Assembly (NCBI GenBank): GCA_029550985.1
Contig: JAKPGH010000065.1
Span: 1 to 6,336 of the forward strand
Length of the DNA: 6,336 nucleotides
Source: Bacillota bacterium
Lineage (GTDB): Bacteria > Bacillota > Clostridia > Oscillospirales > Ruminococcaceae
Direction of reading: 5' to 3'
The position numbers and the translations under genes are program-made. Under the pieces are notes generated by a model. The model was not told where the DNA came from, did not search any database, and saw nothing but the letters and a program-made list of their open reading frames with translations. Below are positions 6,120 to 6,336 of the stretch, piece by piece (position 1 is the stretch's first letter; every line of letters starts with the position of its first letter).

Positions 6120-6336
6120 TCAACGCAGCCTTTGTTTCCAAGGGGGAGTTTCTTCCAACGTTTTGGAAGGATGATGCTTTTGATGGCGGAGATACAAATA
6201 GGCCGCAAGACTGCATCCTGTCAAGACGGGGGCGGGCACCACCAACATCAGCAGTTGGAAGGCGGTGCTGCGTGCTTCCGGCGGAGAGCCAACCAATAAG
6301 TAAAGACTTGCCGCAACAGCGTAAAACAACAGCCAA
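6120..6336 (-). CDS. Hypothetical small membrane protein, C-terminal part
   Basis: This minus-strand reading frame is open to the window edge and encodes at least 71 residues before a TGA stop at 6122-6120. I do not recognise the family. The visible part has a hydrophobic segment (WLLFYAVAASLYLLVG), a short polar loop (SPPEARS), a second hydrophobic segment (TAFQLLMLVVPAPVLTGCSL continuing to AAYLYL) and a basic tail beginning RHQKHHPSK. That is a plausible helical hairpin with its tail in the cytoplasm. A TTG at 6329-6327 could be a start, but the frame continues upstream with hydrophobic residues, so the true start is more likely just outside the window. The gene converges on rqcH and probably shares its terminator. 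Clean hydrophobic periodicity and a positive-inside tail argue for a real gene over chance. Confidence 0.5.
   Translation of the reverse strand, partial: WLLFYAVAASLYLLVGSPPEARSTAFQLLMLVVPAPVLTGCSLAAYLYLRHQKHHPSKTLEETPPWKQRLR

Noticed and set aside
6152..6169. Hairpin CTTCCAA-CGTT-TTGGAAG
   Set aside because: It is a seven-pair stem inside the minus-strand frame with no T-run on either side; probably incidental.
5773..6336. 187-codon minus-strand open frame
   Set aside because: It runs antisense through the conserved NFACT-R domain of rqcH and across its terminator, and its translation has no coherent domain or hydrophobic pattern. The frame at 6120-6336 is the better minus-strand candidate.
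1..6336. Mobile element, CRISPR array, toxin-antitoxin or defence genes
   Set aside because: No transposase, integrase, terminal inverted repeats, regularly spaced repeats or recognisable defence domains were seen on either strand.

Overview
The window looks like chromosomal DNA of an anaerobic, moderately GC-rich Firmicute, most probably a clostridial (Oscillospiraceae/Ruminococcaceae-type) bacterium. This rests on gene content: a SpoVB-like flippase, a stand-alone DUF1858 redox-disulfide protein, the Firmicute pair trmK-nif3 (yqfN-yqfO in Bacillus subtilis) and an RqcH-type NFACT protein. AGGAG-like ribosome binding sites support it. No species can be named from the sequence alone.

Layout, left to right. 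Positions 1-627 are the 3' end of a multi-pass flippase of the MOP/SpoVB type, cut by the window edge. Positions 628-825 carry no convincing gene but hold a candidate promoter, a 13-bp palindrome just after its -10 box, a set of overlapping inverted repeats and a possible 33-codon leader reading frame. Positions 826-1026 encode a 66-residue DUF1858 protein. A strong hairpin without a U-tract (1031-1052) separates it from a 12-segment MFS transporter (1075-2376). The transporter overlaps trmK (2373-3074) by four bases, GTGA. trmK overlaps a Nif3 family gene (3071-4171) by four bases, ATGA. After 31 bases comes rqcH (4203-5975). A textbook intrinsic terminator (5986-6021) closes the unit. The last 217 bases contain the 3' end of an unrecognised small membrane protein gene on the minus strand, converging on the same terminator.

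Functionally, the 826-5975 block reads as one co-directional unit. Its best understood members act on translation: TrmK methylates tRNA at A22, and RqcH works on stalled 50S subunits, where it recruits tRNA-Ala and builds alanine tails. Nif3 is a conserved dinuclear-metal protein of unsettled function that travels with TrmK. The redox-disulfide protein and the transporter at the head of the unit have no obvious link to translation. That pairing, and the structured leader in front of it, are the least explained parts of the window. I found no mobile element, CRISPR array, tRNA or rRNA. Most of the window is ordinary core genome, and I do not see a clearly new system.
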